The notes under the pieces were generated by a model. The model had not been told where the DNA came from, did not search any database, and saw nothing but the letters and a program-made list of their open reading frames with translations. A stretch of 64,000 nt of DNA from Episyrphus balteatus. Its lineage: Eukaryota; Arthropoda; Insecta; Diptera; Syrphidae. The first letter of the stretch is position 1; each line of letters begins with the position of its first letter. Below are positions 12,305 through 23,428 of the stretch, piece by piece. The position numbers and the translations under genes were made by a program. Location: assembly GCF_945859705.1 (NCBI RefSeq), contig NC_079135.1, forward strand, positions 20,028,501 through 20,092,500, in the 5' to 3' direction.

Positions 12305-13130
12305 TTTACTGTCTCGAAAAAATCACCCTTTCACCACCCTTTTTTTTTTATGAAAACTCTTTATTCTTGCTTTCTATCCCAAATTCAATGTTTTTACCAA
12401 AATTCATTGGGGTGGTCCATCATTTTTGTTTTCACTAGACACTTTAGATTCTTGTTTCTAATCTTGTTTCTAATCTCAAAAGTAATATAATTGCTGAATT
12501 TCAATAGGGTACCACTAGTATTACTTACGAGAAAAAGTAATTATACAAATATTTTCTCTACGCCTAAAAAAACACCCTTTCACATGAAAAAAAATTATAG
12601 ATTTACTTTATTCGTAATTCTCATGGGAAAGAAAACATATTTAATGGATTTCTTAAGGCAACCTTTTATACCATTGATTTTATCGAACTTATCGCGGATT
12701 TTTCCTATTTACCAAAAAAAAAAAAAAAATATTTGTATAGACTTTTTGGGTTCTTGGTTTCTGTTTTAAATGAAACATTTTAACTAATTTTCATTGGTGT
12801 AACAATTTTTTCCCAGTTTTTGTGTTACTAATTCCGATTTTCATCATTTCTTAAAAAAAAACACCTTTACACTCAAGAAAATTTTGTACACTTTATAAAT
12901 TCTTTATTCTTATAACAACCAAAACTTTTTCACCAAGTTTTAAAAAATAATAAAATTTAAGTCAGCTCTCACCTCTTTCTCACATATAACTCAACCCAAA
13001 AAAAAAAACACCAAAAATATTTTTAAAAACTATTTGAATCCCGTATCCCTGCTGTATTAAAAACCTTTATCTCGAATTTCATCAGTGTAGTATGTTTTTC
13101 ACATGGGTTTCGGTTATATTATACCTGTTG
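12305..13130 (+). repeat. Degenerate ~270 bp tandem repeat, about three copies
   Basis: The series AAAAAAACACCCTTTCAC, then CTTTATTCTTNN, then TTCATTGGGGTGG recurs in order. The first element lies near 12313, 12566 and 12852. The second lies near 12359, 12607 and 12901. The third lies near 12403, 12792 and (weakly) 13079. Identity is low, so this is an old local amplification. The plus-strand frames at 12287-12490 and 12491-12769 are readings of these units, not genes. Confidence 0.5.
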
Positions 13131-13290
13131 AAGTAAAAAAAAAACAAGCACCCTTGTTTTTAATCGGCTATAACTTTTTTTTAGAGCAATCGTATTGACT
13201 TTATTTTTATGTCATTAGATTCAGCATCAAAAAATACCTTAAAAACATGTGTCATATGATGATATTCCACAAACAATTTTTTTTTTATTT
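13120..13290 (+). repeat. Diverged solo copy of the hairpin-arm module
   Basis: The sequence GGCTATAACTTTTTTTTAGA, a TTAGATTCAGCATC core, AAAAAATACC and ACATGTGTCATATG follow the same order and spacing as the right arm of the 10.2-11.7 kb inverted repeat (11420-11515). Substitutions are many. This indicates that the arm sequence belongs to a dispersed family and that the inverted repeat is a secondary arrangement of it. Confidence 0.6.
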
Positions 13291-13795
13291 GTTGATTTTA
13301 TGTAGGTACTATTTTACCTGTATAGGTACTATAAAATTTTCCTTTAAAATTCTGATTTTCACAATTATTCTGCTCTTAACAATTCTGTTTTACAAAATAT
13401 AAAATTTTTATTTAAAATTACAAAAACAATTCATTAACTAGTTTTGACCTACTAAGGAAGTATGTCATAAAATTCCTGAAATGACAAAGAATTATTTGTA
13501 CAGTTTTTTTTTTACTTGAAAATTTTTAGAGCTGTTTATATAACAAAATAATTTTATTACATACAAAATTCCAAAAATGTTTAAAAAATTGGTTTGTCAG
13601 TTAAAAAAATATTAACAAAATCTAGCTTGTTGTACAGATGGATACACACTATACACAGCCGAGCCGACGACGACGATCCGATGTACAGTCTGATGGATGG
13701 CATGACGAAAATCACTTTTTTGGACTTCTTTATAATCAAAATGTTGGTTTTGATTAAAACTTCGAAACAAAACCAGTGGCTACTTGCCCTATGAG

Positions 13796-15052
13796 CAGGG
13801 GTGGACTGGGAGTCAAAGGGCCTTCCGGGACTTTTAGGAAAAGGGCCACAAAATATTAACATAATTATTTACTTACTCGAAATATTTAAAAATAAAAGTT
13901 GATATGCAGAAATTGTTTTTTTATATACAGTGGTCGAAAAATAATTAGAAACAAGCTCTTTTTTTTCAAAATGTATGTATGTACATATGTTCTTAATATA
14001 AATAAAAAATATTAGAAATATTTTTTAACAGAGACATTTGAAGAGCTTGATGTTTTATTAACGATCTCGTCTTTATTGCACCTTCTTTTTCTAAAATATA
14101 AGGGGTTGGTCTGTCAGGAATAATTGTTAAGTACGTTTTATCTATTTTTTCGGAACATGTGGCATTTTCCGAGTACTGCAACCACATTAACCGACTTATA
14201 GAAATTAGTCGGTGATAGTCCTTTGTATTAATTGTACCTACTTTTAATTAATTGACCAAGTTTGGAAAATGTAAATGCTAAAAATCATTTATTTTTTCAA
14301 ATAAAAGCATTTGTTTTTAAAAGTTTTCGTGAATTTATCCAGTGCTTTTGTTTTTCATGTTAAAAAGCTTCACAAGAAAAAGTTTTTTGAATAATGAACC
14401 CTTTAAAATTTCAAAACTTTAATTTACATGTTAAAATTTAAGATTTCACAATTTCAAAATCTTTTAAAATAAAATGATAATGTTGAAAAACGACATTTCA
14501 CGATTTTCACAAAAAAAAAATAATATTTTTAACAGTTACTAACAGTACCTTTTACTGAACCGATAAAAATAAACTGTGGGCCTCGCAAGATCCATATGGG
14601 GCCCCCTGAAAATCCATAGCTGGCCCACAAACAGAATTCGGTAGGCCCTTAAAGATCCATAGGAGATCTTCATTGACTTAAACGCCATAAACATGATTCT
14701 GTGGGCCTCGCAAGATCCATATGGGGCCCCCTGAAAATCCATAGGGGGCCCATAAACAGAATTCGGTAGGCCCATTAAGATCCATAGGAGGCCTACATTG
14801 ACTTAAATGCCGCAAACATAATTATGTGGGCCTCGAAACATACATAGGGGGCTCACAAACATAATTCTATAGGTCTCGAAAGATCCATAAGGGGCACAAT
14901 AGATTTATACTGACTAAAAAGGCCAGAAACCGATTTGAAGCATGACGTGAATGAATTTAAAAATTGAATTTCAAGTGCTTTTAAGAAATGTTTTCTTGCC
15001 CGAGGGCCTACCGGGAAAAATCCAGAATGCCCGGTGGGCCAGCCCGCCCCTG
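13796..15052. mobile_element. Non-autonomous hAT-like element, 1257 bp, 8 bp TSD CCTATGAG
   Basis: The element starts CAGGGGTGGACTGGGAG and ends with the complement of CAGGGGCGGGCTGGCCC. It is flanked on both sides by the exact octamer CCTATGAG (13788-13795 and 15053-15060). Eight-base target duplications and CAGNG-type ends are hallmarks of hAT transposons. No transposase frame is present, so it must move in trans. Its interior carries a 125 bp tandem repeat and a TACAGTGGTCGAAAAATAAT segment near 13927 that resembles a Tc1/mariner terminus with no partner found. Confidence 0.93.
14570..14915 (+). repeat. 125 bp GC-richer tandem repeat inside the hAT-like element
   Basis: Units starting CTGTGGGCCTCGCAAGATCC begin near 14574, 14699 and, diverged, 14824. 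They include GGGGCCCCCTGAAAATCC and ATTCGGTAGGCCC. The first two are nearly identical, while the third is partial and decayed. The minus-strand frame at 14539-14775 simply reads this repeat. Confidence 0.9.
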
Positions 15053-15060
15053 CCTATGAG

Positions 15061-17249
15061 CAAGTGAAAATAAAAAAAAAAACGTGTTGAATAAAATTTG
15101 TCGAAAAAATCACCAACGTCGTTTATACCGTTTATAACGTCGTCGCAAGAAAATTCATCGTAAATCACATGTACCTAGGCTCAACAAGTGCATTACAAAC
15201 AGATATCTCTTCCCACTTTCAAAATTCTATATTTTGTTTATTACACAATTTGTATATGCGATTAAAATTTAAAATAAGTAAAATCAAATTTTTGCTGTAT
15301 CGATTACTGCAAAGCTAAACCGATATTTTTTAATACCATATCCATTTTCATTTATTTGTATTTTTTCGGACCAAAAATAAAAAATAAAACTAAGGAAAGG
15401 GGAAAACCTCATTATATTATTTATATTTTTCCCTTCCATTAAATGAATTCTAGCTACTTTCAAAAATTCGATCATAGTTTACCTTTTATAAAATGAGTCT
15501 TTGTTTAGGACGATTCAAGACACATTTTCCCAAATCACATGCTTAAGGCATTTATATCATCTATATAGCACGTGCAGAAGCATTTTAACGGCGCCATGAA
15601 AAGATGCTTCATAGTTATACCAATTTTCTTATTTTTCTTGGGAATTTTTTCTTTAAATTATAAATTTCTATAGATATCCAATTTTTGTTTTCTTTTTTTT
15701 TTGAAATAACATTCAAAAAACGAGACAATAGGACTTTTGGCTTGTTAAATGGATTTTCATTTCAACGATGATGATAACAGCCCTAAGAGCTGAAGCTGAG
15801 GCATCAGACTTGCCAACATAGAAAAAAAAAAAAAAAAACATAGCAATCGTTTTACGAGGCTCCAACTTAATAGGCAATTACCGCACTTGAGCGTTTTCAT
15901 CAAGATTCGCCTATGGCACGTTATCAACCCAAAGAGAGAGTTGGGTATATACCCGTTTTCGTATCCCAAAAACCAGCACACAGAACTTAGATTGCGCTTC
16001 TGTTGCTCTTTTATGCTGCGAAGAGCACCATGAAGAAGACGACATCAGCCTTCTACATAAGTCGGTAAAGATATATGAATACGAAAGAAGGATACGAATA
16101 CGAGACTTAAAAAAAAGAGAGGAATAGCAAAAAAAAAAAAAGGAACCAAAAGAAGAAGAAGAAGCTTTTCATATCGGAAACGCGAGGAGCTCCTCAAACG
16201 ATCCAAACTGAAAAAGTCAATTTAGCCAACCCTAAGTGGCGGGAAATTGGGTTAGAAATGCGATTGTAAACATTTAAATAAAATCAAAGTGAATCATCAT
16301 CATGGTCTCTATGTTACAAAATGGAGGCAGGCAATGGTGGTAGGTTGTTAAAGGCTGTAAAGCATTCAAACTCATGCTATAAGGCATTTTTGATGTCTTA
16401 ATGGAAGCTAGTAGCATTAAGGATAGCTTTGAAAAAAAAAAAAATACCAACAAAAAAAATAAACACGTAAATACTTCAACAGAAGATAAGCATTTGATGG
16501 GTATCGTTGACACAGTTTAGTGGCCAGATAATGAGTTTTGTAATACAATAGCTCTTCTATATCGCTTGTGGTTGTTTTTCTATTTGTCATCCCGACGAAA
16601 CGGGTTTTCGGTTTGGGTTGATGGTATAGGCTCATGTTGTCCTTTATGTCGAAAATGTGAGGGTGAACATCGAATAAGGATATAACAAACATTATATAAA
16701 ATAAGGGAGCCAAAAACGAACGAAAATTGTTGACCCTGTTCTTGGGGGCATTTAAGTGGGCTTTGTTTGTTGGCACAGCAAAATTGATATCCTTATGTGA
16801 CAGGCAATATTTTAGTAAAAAATAAAATTGGACTTGTTGTGTTTTCATTTTGTTGTTATTGTCATTGGTCGTAGGGGGAAATTGATTATTCTCTTTATTA
16901 TATATAAACCACATATGGACAGTTGACACATAGTTAAAGCTGTTTTTATTTATTTGTTATATTTTTTGTATTCGTCTTGTGGTGGCAATATTTAACAAAT
17001 ATAATATTGAAGTAAATTATATTGTTGTTGAAGAGAAAAAAAAAAAAACGTGCGATTATTTGAAGAAAGATGTTGGGCAGACATGTTTTTTCACAGCTTT
17101 TTTTCATGTAGGAATTTATTAACATCTTTTTGGTAGAGCGAATTATTTAAGAAATAGATTTAAGAGAAATTTACAAAATAATTTATTTATGTATAATTTT
17201 TAATAAGTTTCAGTTGCTTGCAGAGCAACTTTTTGTTTTACTAACACCA
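15061..17249. other. Largely unique DNA, some regulatory-looking stretches
   Basis: No repeat family was recognised. Between about 15480 and 16950 the DNA is less AT-rich and has poly-purine runs (GAAGAAGAAGAAG near 16150). A TATATA box near 15944 precedes a good translation start context (CACCATGAAG, ATG at 16030) in a 12-codon frame that meets a possible donor, TCG|GTAAAG, after 16064. This might be a first coding exon, but nothing confirms it. The 170-codon minus frame at 16417-16929 has no domain. Confidence 0.4.
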
Positions 17250-18365
17250 TTTTTTTAACATATTTTTTGTACTCTTATTAACGGTAGGTACCTGCCATAG
17301 AACGGTTTTTTGGTTTCTTAATATTTCTTTTTTTTGAAAAATCAATTTTTTGAAAACGGGTTGGTGAAAAATTTTGAAATTACGTTTGTATGTGTAAATT
17401 AATTATTTTTTTAAAATGGCATACCTACCAATTTTTTTTTTTTTAAACAAAGAAATATCAAGATTTTCTACCCTAAAACTGCTAAACAAATAGTTTTGAA
17501 TTAAAAAATAATGTTAATTGATTTTATGAATTTTTATTTCGTAGTTTGAACTATTGGATAATAATTTTTTTTTTACTTCATACTACATACATCAAATAGT
17601 AAATGTCACACCCGTTACATGTTTGTATGTGTCACGCCCGTAACAAAGCTAATATTTATGATAGTTTTTCGTTATTTTGTGTCTCATTGCGAAAAATATT
17701 TCTTCAAAGATACATATTTCGAAATAAATTAATCTTAACTTTAAAATACACGATGAAACATTTAATACCTACTTTATTAAATTTTAATTTTTTTTTTTCG
17801 AAAATTAAGTGTTTTTCTCCCGTTAAACTTTTAAATTTGATATTGAAACTTCATTATGTTTCCAATCAATTATTCGCAATTTTAATAAAGGAGATTATTC
17901 ATTTTACTTAGGACAGTGGCCGAATAATTGATATATTATTATAAATAAAATTGTCACACCCGTAACGTTTTTTTTTGTTTCATGTTATGAATTATCCTTG
18001 GAATTTGTCATGAACATAAACAATCTGATTTTATTTTGTTACAGTTTATGAAACATGTAAGAAATTTCTTATATATAAAAATTTATTTTTTTAAAAAACG
18101 GCTCTAACGATTTTCGAAAATCTTTTTTTTTCTAAAAATTCCTTTTCATGCAAGAAATAAAATGGCATACTAGGTATTTTGTAAAAGATCATTCAAAACG
18201 GTGTTTAATTTATAACAAAAACAGATTTTCTTTTTTTTTTCCACTACTTATGAAATTTCTTGAAAATATAAAATTTACATTGAAAACATTAGAATTACAT
18301 TAAGCATTACAGCAAGTACGTGCGACCCCAGTCGTGCAATTTATTTGATTTGTATTTTTTTATTA
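17250..18365 (+). repeat. Dispersed family D, copy 1, interrupted
   Basis: This copy matches the reverse complement of 57535-58140. Shared parts, in order, are AACGGTAGGTACCTGCCATA (17280), AAAATGGCATACCTACC (17415), a TTTAAAAAACGGCTC segment (18090), AAATGGCATACTAGG (18161), AACGGTGTTTAATTTATAA and GTACGTGCGACCCCAGTCGT (18316). A ~590 bp insert (17461-18048) splits it. At the matching place the 57.8 kb copy is uninterrupted. Confidence 0.75.
17461..18048 (+). mobile_element. GTCACACCCGTAAC element, copy 1 (588 bp)
   Basis: This is a full-length match to 25388-25968, from AGATTTTCTACCCTAAAACT to TTATTTTGTTACAGTTTA, with flanks unrelated to those of the second copy. It carries three copies of GTCAC(A/G)CCCGT(A/T)AC (near 17603, 17632 and 17953), two close to the start and one near the end. 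There are no inverted termini, no clear target duplication and no coding frame of note. The class is unknown; a solo LTR or a Helitron-like end are possibilities. Confidence 0.8.
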
Positions 18366-19297
18366 TATTGACTTTGAGGCTAAAATGTTCGCTGTTGACT
18401 TTGGAAAATTAAAAATTTTCTTTTAGCTTCAACTTCTTAAATCCTAGTATGATGCTGAAGTGAAACGAAACTTTTTCTAAGTCTCCAAAGTCAATAAAAC
18501 TTACTCTTTTGGAGCAAGAAAAATGACCTGCACAATTAAATGTGAGTGTAAAATGCAATTTTTCTTAAAGCAATATAAATACAAAACAATTTCCCACTTG
18601 ATGTCCATAGTAGATACTATTAGAACTGATACTAAAGATGCCTAAAAAAAAAAAACTTAAAAAGTTAATTTTTCCCAAAAACGGTTTCATACGTATTTTT
18701 GAGAGCATTATGAATATGACTTTTACCCCTGACCCCACCGATTCAAATGAAAATTTTAATACAAAAGTGTGAAAGAAGCCTTAATACTTAAAATTATCAA
18801 AATAAAAAAAAAAAAAGGCTATGGCTGCATTACAAGCCAAGCAATGCAATGCAGCCACTAAAGACCGAGAAACTTATTTCGAGAAACAGTCATGGAAGAG
18901 TCAACGCAACATGGGAAAAGTTGGAAGATCTTTATAGATTCCACTAAATAACTTACTCTCATCTAACGTCACATTATCGCACATTACCATAGCTACACAA
19001 AAGTAAGGGACTATAAATATAAAGGTAAGTTACGCGTCTCTGATTGTCAAAAAAATTCTATTAATGTATAACTGGATTTTACTGGTCTCCCTAAATTTCC
19101 GTTCAGAAAATGACGTTGACAAATATTTAGTCAGTATCGTTTCCTGAAAGTGCCCATATTCAATTCAATGCTGAGTCACATTATCCTTTCACCATTGGAC
19201 AAACAAAACGCTTCAAACGATAACTTATTTGTCAAATTGCGACAGATAATTTAGGACTTATGATGTAACAGGTGAACACACATACAGTAGTTGTAGT
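18366..19297. other. Unique DNA before the nested transposons
   Basis: No repeat family is recognised. A small imperfect palindrome sits at 18820-18860 (GGCTGCATTACAAGCC and AATGCAATGCAGCC). A strong donor-like AAAG|GTAAGT lies after 19024 with no obvious exon before it. Confidence 0.4.
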
Positions 19298-20124
19298 TAG
19301 TGATGGGTAGAGCTGTAGCAAATCGTATGTATTCGTTACTAAAATGCGGGTATTCACTTCAGTAACGAGTAACGAAACGTTACTTTCTAAACAGTATCGT
19401 TACTCGTATGTTTCGTTACTGGGTACTGAAGTAACGAAACATACGAAACGTACGAGATACGAAACATACGAGTAACGACGCGATTCCAGTTTCAATACTA
19501 AAACCTATGTAAGAGATACGAAATGAAGTGATACACTCCATTTGTCGCATTTCGCATCTCGTGTCGGTATCGTAACCATAGTCAGAATGCTAACTGCAGA
19601 TTATTATCTGGAGTTTACTTTTGTCTCGATTAAAAGAGTAGTGCCAAGGTTCAATAATCATTGTGTTATCGATAATTTATACAGAAATATCAAAAGAGAC
19701 GTTTTTGTATTTTCTCTATTTGGCCGAAATATGTATATCCACGACGCAACCAATCTGTTTATGGCCTTGGTGTTAATGGTATTGATATTTAGCTTAAGAA
19801 TGTACAAAAGTTTTTTGGTTTTTCACAAAATTTGTTTATTTTCAGTGCAAAATTTTCAACACAAAAGCAGAGAAAACGAGGTTTGAAAATCACTCTCAAT
19901 AGAAAAAATAAATGAAAAATTGTTCGACATGGTTGTAATGAAGTGTTAATATTTCGAGATCTGCGCTTTGCACTTTTGAAATAAAGGTCTCTAAAGAATT
20001 GTGATAAGATTACTGAAAGAATATAAACAAAAAATTACCAAAGTTTTGTCTAAAAATTTGGAAAAAAATCAAAAAAGTTTCCACGTTTGATTAAAAAAAA
20101 AACGAAAAAAAAAATCAATATAGC

Positions 20125-20485
20125 TACACCCAGAGAAAAACCGCATAGTAATTTTTAATCCGTTCTACATTGAATCAATGGTGAAAAATGTATTCATTAA
20201 TTTTCTAAAAATCGTCCTATGGTTAACTTACAGTTTGTCACATCAATTTTAATAAGTGAGATGGCACAGTGGTAAAGCACAAGCTTGTATGCCCAGGTAT
20301 AGCAGGTTCGATCCATAGCGGATGCGAGTTTTACTTTTTTTAATTTTTTTTAATGTGTGAACAACTTAGATTTAAAGTGTGCTACTTTCATTCAATCATT
20401 TTCCACTTTAGGCTAAAAATGTAGTGATTTTCCATTGATTCAAAGTGGTTTCGATTGATTTTACGTTGTTTTTTGGCTCAGTGTA
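20125..20485 (+). mobile_element. TACACYSAG-ended MITE, 361 bp, with a tRNA-like centre
   Basis: The left end TACACCCAGAGAAAAAC faces the complement of TACACTGAGCCAAAAAAC. Just inside both ends is CATTGAATCAATGG (left) or TTTGAATCAATGG (right, complemented). The duplicated TA at the outer edge may be a TA target site. A tRNA-like segment lies in the centre. It is nested in the 19308-23051 element. Confidence 0.7.
20261..20326 (+). other. tRNA-like module inside the MITE
   Basis: ATGGCACAGTGGTAAAGC resembles a tRNA A box and GGTTCGATCC (20305-20314) is an almost canonical B box; their spacing fits a tRNA gene. The acceptor and T stems no longer pair, so it is not a functional tRNA gene. It is clearly similar to the module at 26869-26935 in an otherwise unrelated transposon. 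Confidence 0.65.
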
Positions 20486-20727
20486 CCTTTAAACTCTTAT
20501 TACATGAGAATGCCGCAACTAATTTTAATTTTTATGACCTTAAAATGTAGCTTAGATTATAGAAATTGTTTTTGGTTTTTTTCAAAAAAAAAAATTTTTA
20601 CACCCTTATACCAATGTACGAAACATACTTAAAATACCAAACATACATGAAATATACGAAATGTACGAAACACACGAAGCATGCGAAAGTAACGAAACAT
20701 GCGAAACACACGAAACATATAGTCTAA

Positions 20728-22635
20728 GAGCCAGCGACCTAAAGTTTGCAGGTAATTGCTTAGTATTCACCCCTATGAAATATGTTTAAGGACATCCCCA
20801 GGCATGTTACTGCAAAAAAAAAAGTCTCGTGAGACGTGGCAAAAACGGTCTGCCAAGCACTTGAATGTGAAAAAAATTTTAAATTAAGAACTCGACCTTA
20901 AATCAAAAAAAAAATATTTAAAGAGAACGGCAACACTTACAAAACTAAACGATACCTTTTTTTAAAGGTAAAAAGTTATACTACTTTTTGGTTTTTATAT
21001 AAATGTTTTTTGATGAATAGTTTTTGAAACAAAAAATTTCAAACACAAAATTTTGAAAAAAAATTCAAAAAAAGTTCGACTATTTCGAAATAAACGATTT
21101 CGAAGTCAAAATTTTAGAAAAAAACGTTGATTACTATTTTAAGAATGACTTTGGATTTCAATACGAAGTTTATCCATAAAGTAAACAACCTCAATTGATG
21201 TCTTATCAAAAACTGAAAATCATTGTGTTCCTATGCATTCTTGTTTTTCTTAAAAAATTAAAAAATGCAAAAACTACTTTCTTTACCAGGCTCATTCATT
21301 TATTTTGAAAACAATTGATTTAAATAACTTAACTTAAAAATTTAAATTAAGTGTATAATTTTAGCTTTCGAAAAAAGTATCGTTCATAACTGTAAGTGTT
21401 ACCGTTGTTTTTTAATAAATTTTTTTGATTTTAAGTATTTTTCTTTTTTTTAATAACCCCTTCCGCCTAAACGGGGGAAGATAGACACCCCCTCCCATAG
21501 TAAAAAATTATTGTATTTAACCCTTCTGCAAAAAACCGCTATCAATTCTTGGTTGCTAAGTTATAGTACTTTCCCCTCAAATTTTTTTTTTTTTACTTGA
21601 GAAAAACTGAATCTGCGAAAAAAAGATAGGTTCAAATGGCCATATTTTGGTTAATTTTCAATGAAAAAATTTGATGAGACCAGCATTTCAAAGAAAATTT
21701 AATCTTCTATGTTTTATTCGAGCAATGTTAATGTCTATCTCAGCCCAAATAAGAGACACAACCAAAAAAGTAAAAAAACTAAAAAAATTGATTTTGTTTG
21801 ATTTTTTTTTGATTGTTTTGACTGTTTTGTTAAGGAAATTTTTTTTATAAATTTTTAAAAAACATTATTATTATAGAAAATTTAATTCTCTACAAAATTT
21901 GTTAAGAACAATATCTCAAAATTATGCTTTGTTTACGAGATATATTGAAAAAACCAAAAAGGGGGCTTTTGCACCCCTATCTCCAGTTCCCACCCTCTCA
22001 TTTAATAGCACTAAGCGGTGTTATCTTTTTTATAACCCATTGAACGATTCCTGCAATAAAACCCGTGAACATCTTACTTCCTTTCTAAAAGACATAATTA
22101 ATAGCCGTAATTTTGGCGTTGGTGAAAAAATAGAAGGTTTGGTAATTTTCAGTTTTCTCGAAAAGTAAAAGAGATTTTGACTTTTAGATTTCGGTGTTTG
22201 ACTCAAAATATATAAGAGAAATTAAAACCAAAAAAAAATAATACTTGATTGGGTAAATTTTATGAAAAAAAAAAAAACTGTTTGAACTTTTTTTGAATTT
22301 TTTTTCAAAATTTTGTGTTTGAAATTTTTTGTTTCAAAAACTATTCATCAAAAAACATTTATATAAAAACCAAAAAGTAGTATAACTTTTTACCCTTAAA
22401 AAAAGGTATCGTTTAGTTTTGTAAGTGTTGCCGTTCTCTTTAAATATTTTTTTTTTGATTTAAGGTCGAGTTCTTAATTTAAAATTTTTTTCACATTCAA
22501 GTGCTTGGCAGACCGTTTTTGCCACGTCTCACGAGACTTTTTTTTTTGCAGTAACATGCCTGGGGATGTCCTTAAACATATTTCATAGGGGTGAATACTA
22601 AGCAATTACCTGCAAACTTTAGGTCGCTGGCTCTC
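20728..22635. mobile_element. Inverted-repeat element E1, ~350 bp arms
   Basis: The arm 20728-21078 starts GAGCCAGCGACCTAAAG and is nearly the exact reverse complement of 22283-22635. Flanks are AGTCTAA on the left and GGTCTAA on the right, a possible target duplication. The ~1.2 kb centre has a GC-richer core at 21460-21505 (CCTAAACGGGGGAAGATAGA, then CACCCCCTCCC) shared with elements at 36.8 and 46.4 kb. The word ACGGCAACACTTAC occurs three times (20927, and inverted at 21390 and 22420). The frame at 21899-22168 has no recognised domain. Confidence 0.85.
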
Positions 22636-22699
22636 GGTCTAATACGAAATATGCGAAAATGCGAAACATACGAAAGTAACGAGTAACGATATTATTGAT

Positions 22700-22975
22700 T
22701 TAATTTGAATTTTAAAATTCATGAATTGTAGCATATCATTCTGGCATGTCTTTATTTTCATTTATTTTTATGTAATTATAAATATTAATTAATTTGTACT
22801 TCTTTTTTTTTTAATTTGCTTTATAAAAATAATAATTCTCTCTCAAATTGAAATAACTTTGAAATAACCGGCAGACGGCTTATAAGCCATGCTTGTATAT
22901 CTTTTATTTAATTATAAGTTTGTATCTTTTCTTTGAAAAAATAAAGATTAATAATAATAATAATAATAATAATAA
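22700..22975 (+). mobile_element. 5'-truncated non-LTR retrotransposon tail with (TAA)n end
   Basis: This 276 bp insert ends in TTGAAAAAATAAAGATTAAT followed by about nine TAA/AAT units. It is flanked by the same word TTATTGAT (22692-22699 and 22976-22983). A truncated 5' end, a polyadenylation-like AATAAA and a trinucleotide tail bounded by a target duplication are typical of I/Jockey-like LINE insertions or their SINEs. No coding part remains. Confidence 0.72.
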
Positions 22976-23428
22976 TTATTGATGCGGGTACTAGTATCAA
23001 AAGTAGCGTTTACATGCGGGTACTCATTTTGTCGTTACTTTTACAGCCCTAGTGATGGGAACTATCGAATAATAACTATCAAACTATCGATAGTTGTAAA
23101 ATATTCATTCATTCGATAGTTTTAAATCAATTATTCATTCATTAATTTAGTTACTAATTTCATTCGAATAGATTTTTCATTCGATAGTTTTTTCATTCGA
23201 AAAGTTTTTTTAAAAGATAGTTTTTGCATTCGAATAGTTTTGTTATACGATAGTTTTTTTATTCGATAGTTTTTATTCGATAGTTTTTTCGATAGTTTTT
23301 ATTCGATAGTTCTTATTCGAATGAATAAATGAATGAATGAATGAATGACCTATTCGATAGTTCCAATCATTCAGTTACTGACTATCGATAGTTCAAATCA
23401 TTCGATAGTTCCCATCACTAGTTGTAGT

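Larger units (their letters stand above)
19308..23051. mobile_element. hAT-like element, 3744 bp with three nested insertions, TSD GTGATGGG
   Basis: Ends are TAGAGCTGTAGCAAATCG and the complement of TAGGGCTGTAAAAGTAACG, flanked by GTGATGGG at 19300-19307 and 23052-23059. The subterminal DNA (19330-19480, 20610-20720, 22640-22690) is filled with repeats of GTTACTCGTATG, GTAACGAAACATACG and similar words. Insertions at 20125-20485, 20728-22635 and 22700-22975 account for about two thirds of its length, so the original element was roughly 1.2 kb. The 114-codon frame at 19542-19886 shows no transposase motif. Confidence 0.88.
19298..23420. mobile_element. TATCGA-array element, copy 1 (TIR TAGTGATGGG, 8 bp TSD GTTGTAGT), split by a hAT insertion
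   Basis: The ten bases TAGTGATGGG at 19298-19307 form the left end. The rest lies at 23060-23420 and ends CCCATCACTA. Outer flanks are the exact octamer GTTGTAGT (19290-19297 and 23421-23428). The split is caused by the 19308-23051 element, whose own target duplication GTGATGGG lies inside this terminus. The remaining 371 bp consists of repeats of CTATCGAATAA/TTATTCGATAG and ATTCATTC, with perfect TATCGATA palindromes at 23085 and 23383. The ends and octamer duplication suggest a hAT-related MITE. Confidence 0.9.

Noticed and set aside
13927..13960. TACAGTGGTCGAAAAATAAT resembling a Tc1/mariner terminus
   Set aside because: No opposite end, TA duplication or transposase fragment was found within the hAT-like element or nearby.
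16417..16929. 170-codon minus-strand ORF
   Set aside because: No domain, Asn runs and a Phe-rich end from a poly-A tract. The length is plausible by chance in stop-poor stretches of this composition.
19010..19030. Strong donor AAAG|GTAAGT with TATAAATA just upstream
   Set aside because: No open exon or acceptor accompanies it. Isolated donors are frequent by chance.
20261..20326. Functional tRNA gene
   Set aside because: A and B boxes are present but the acceptor and T stems do not pair, and it sits in a MITE.
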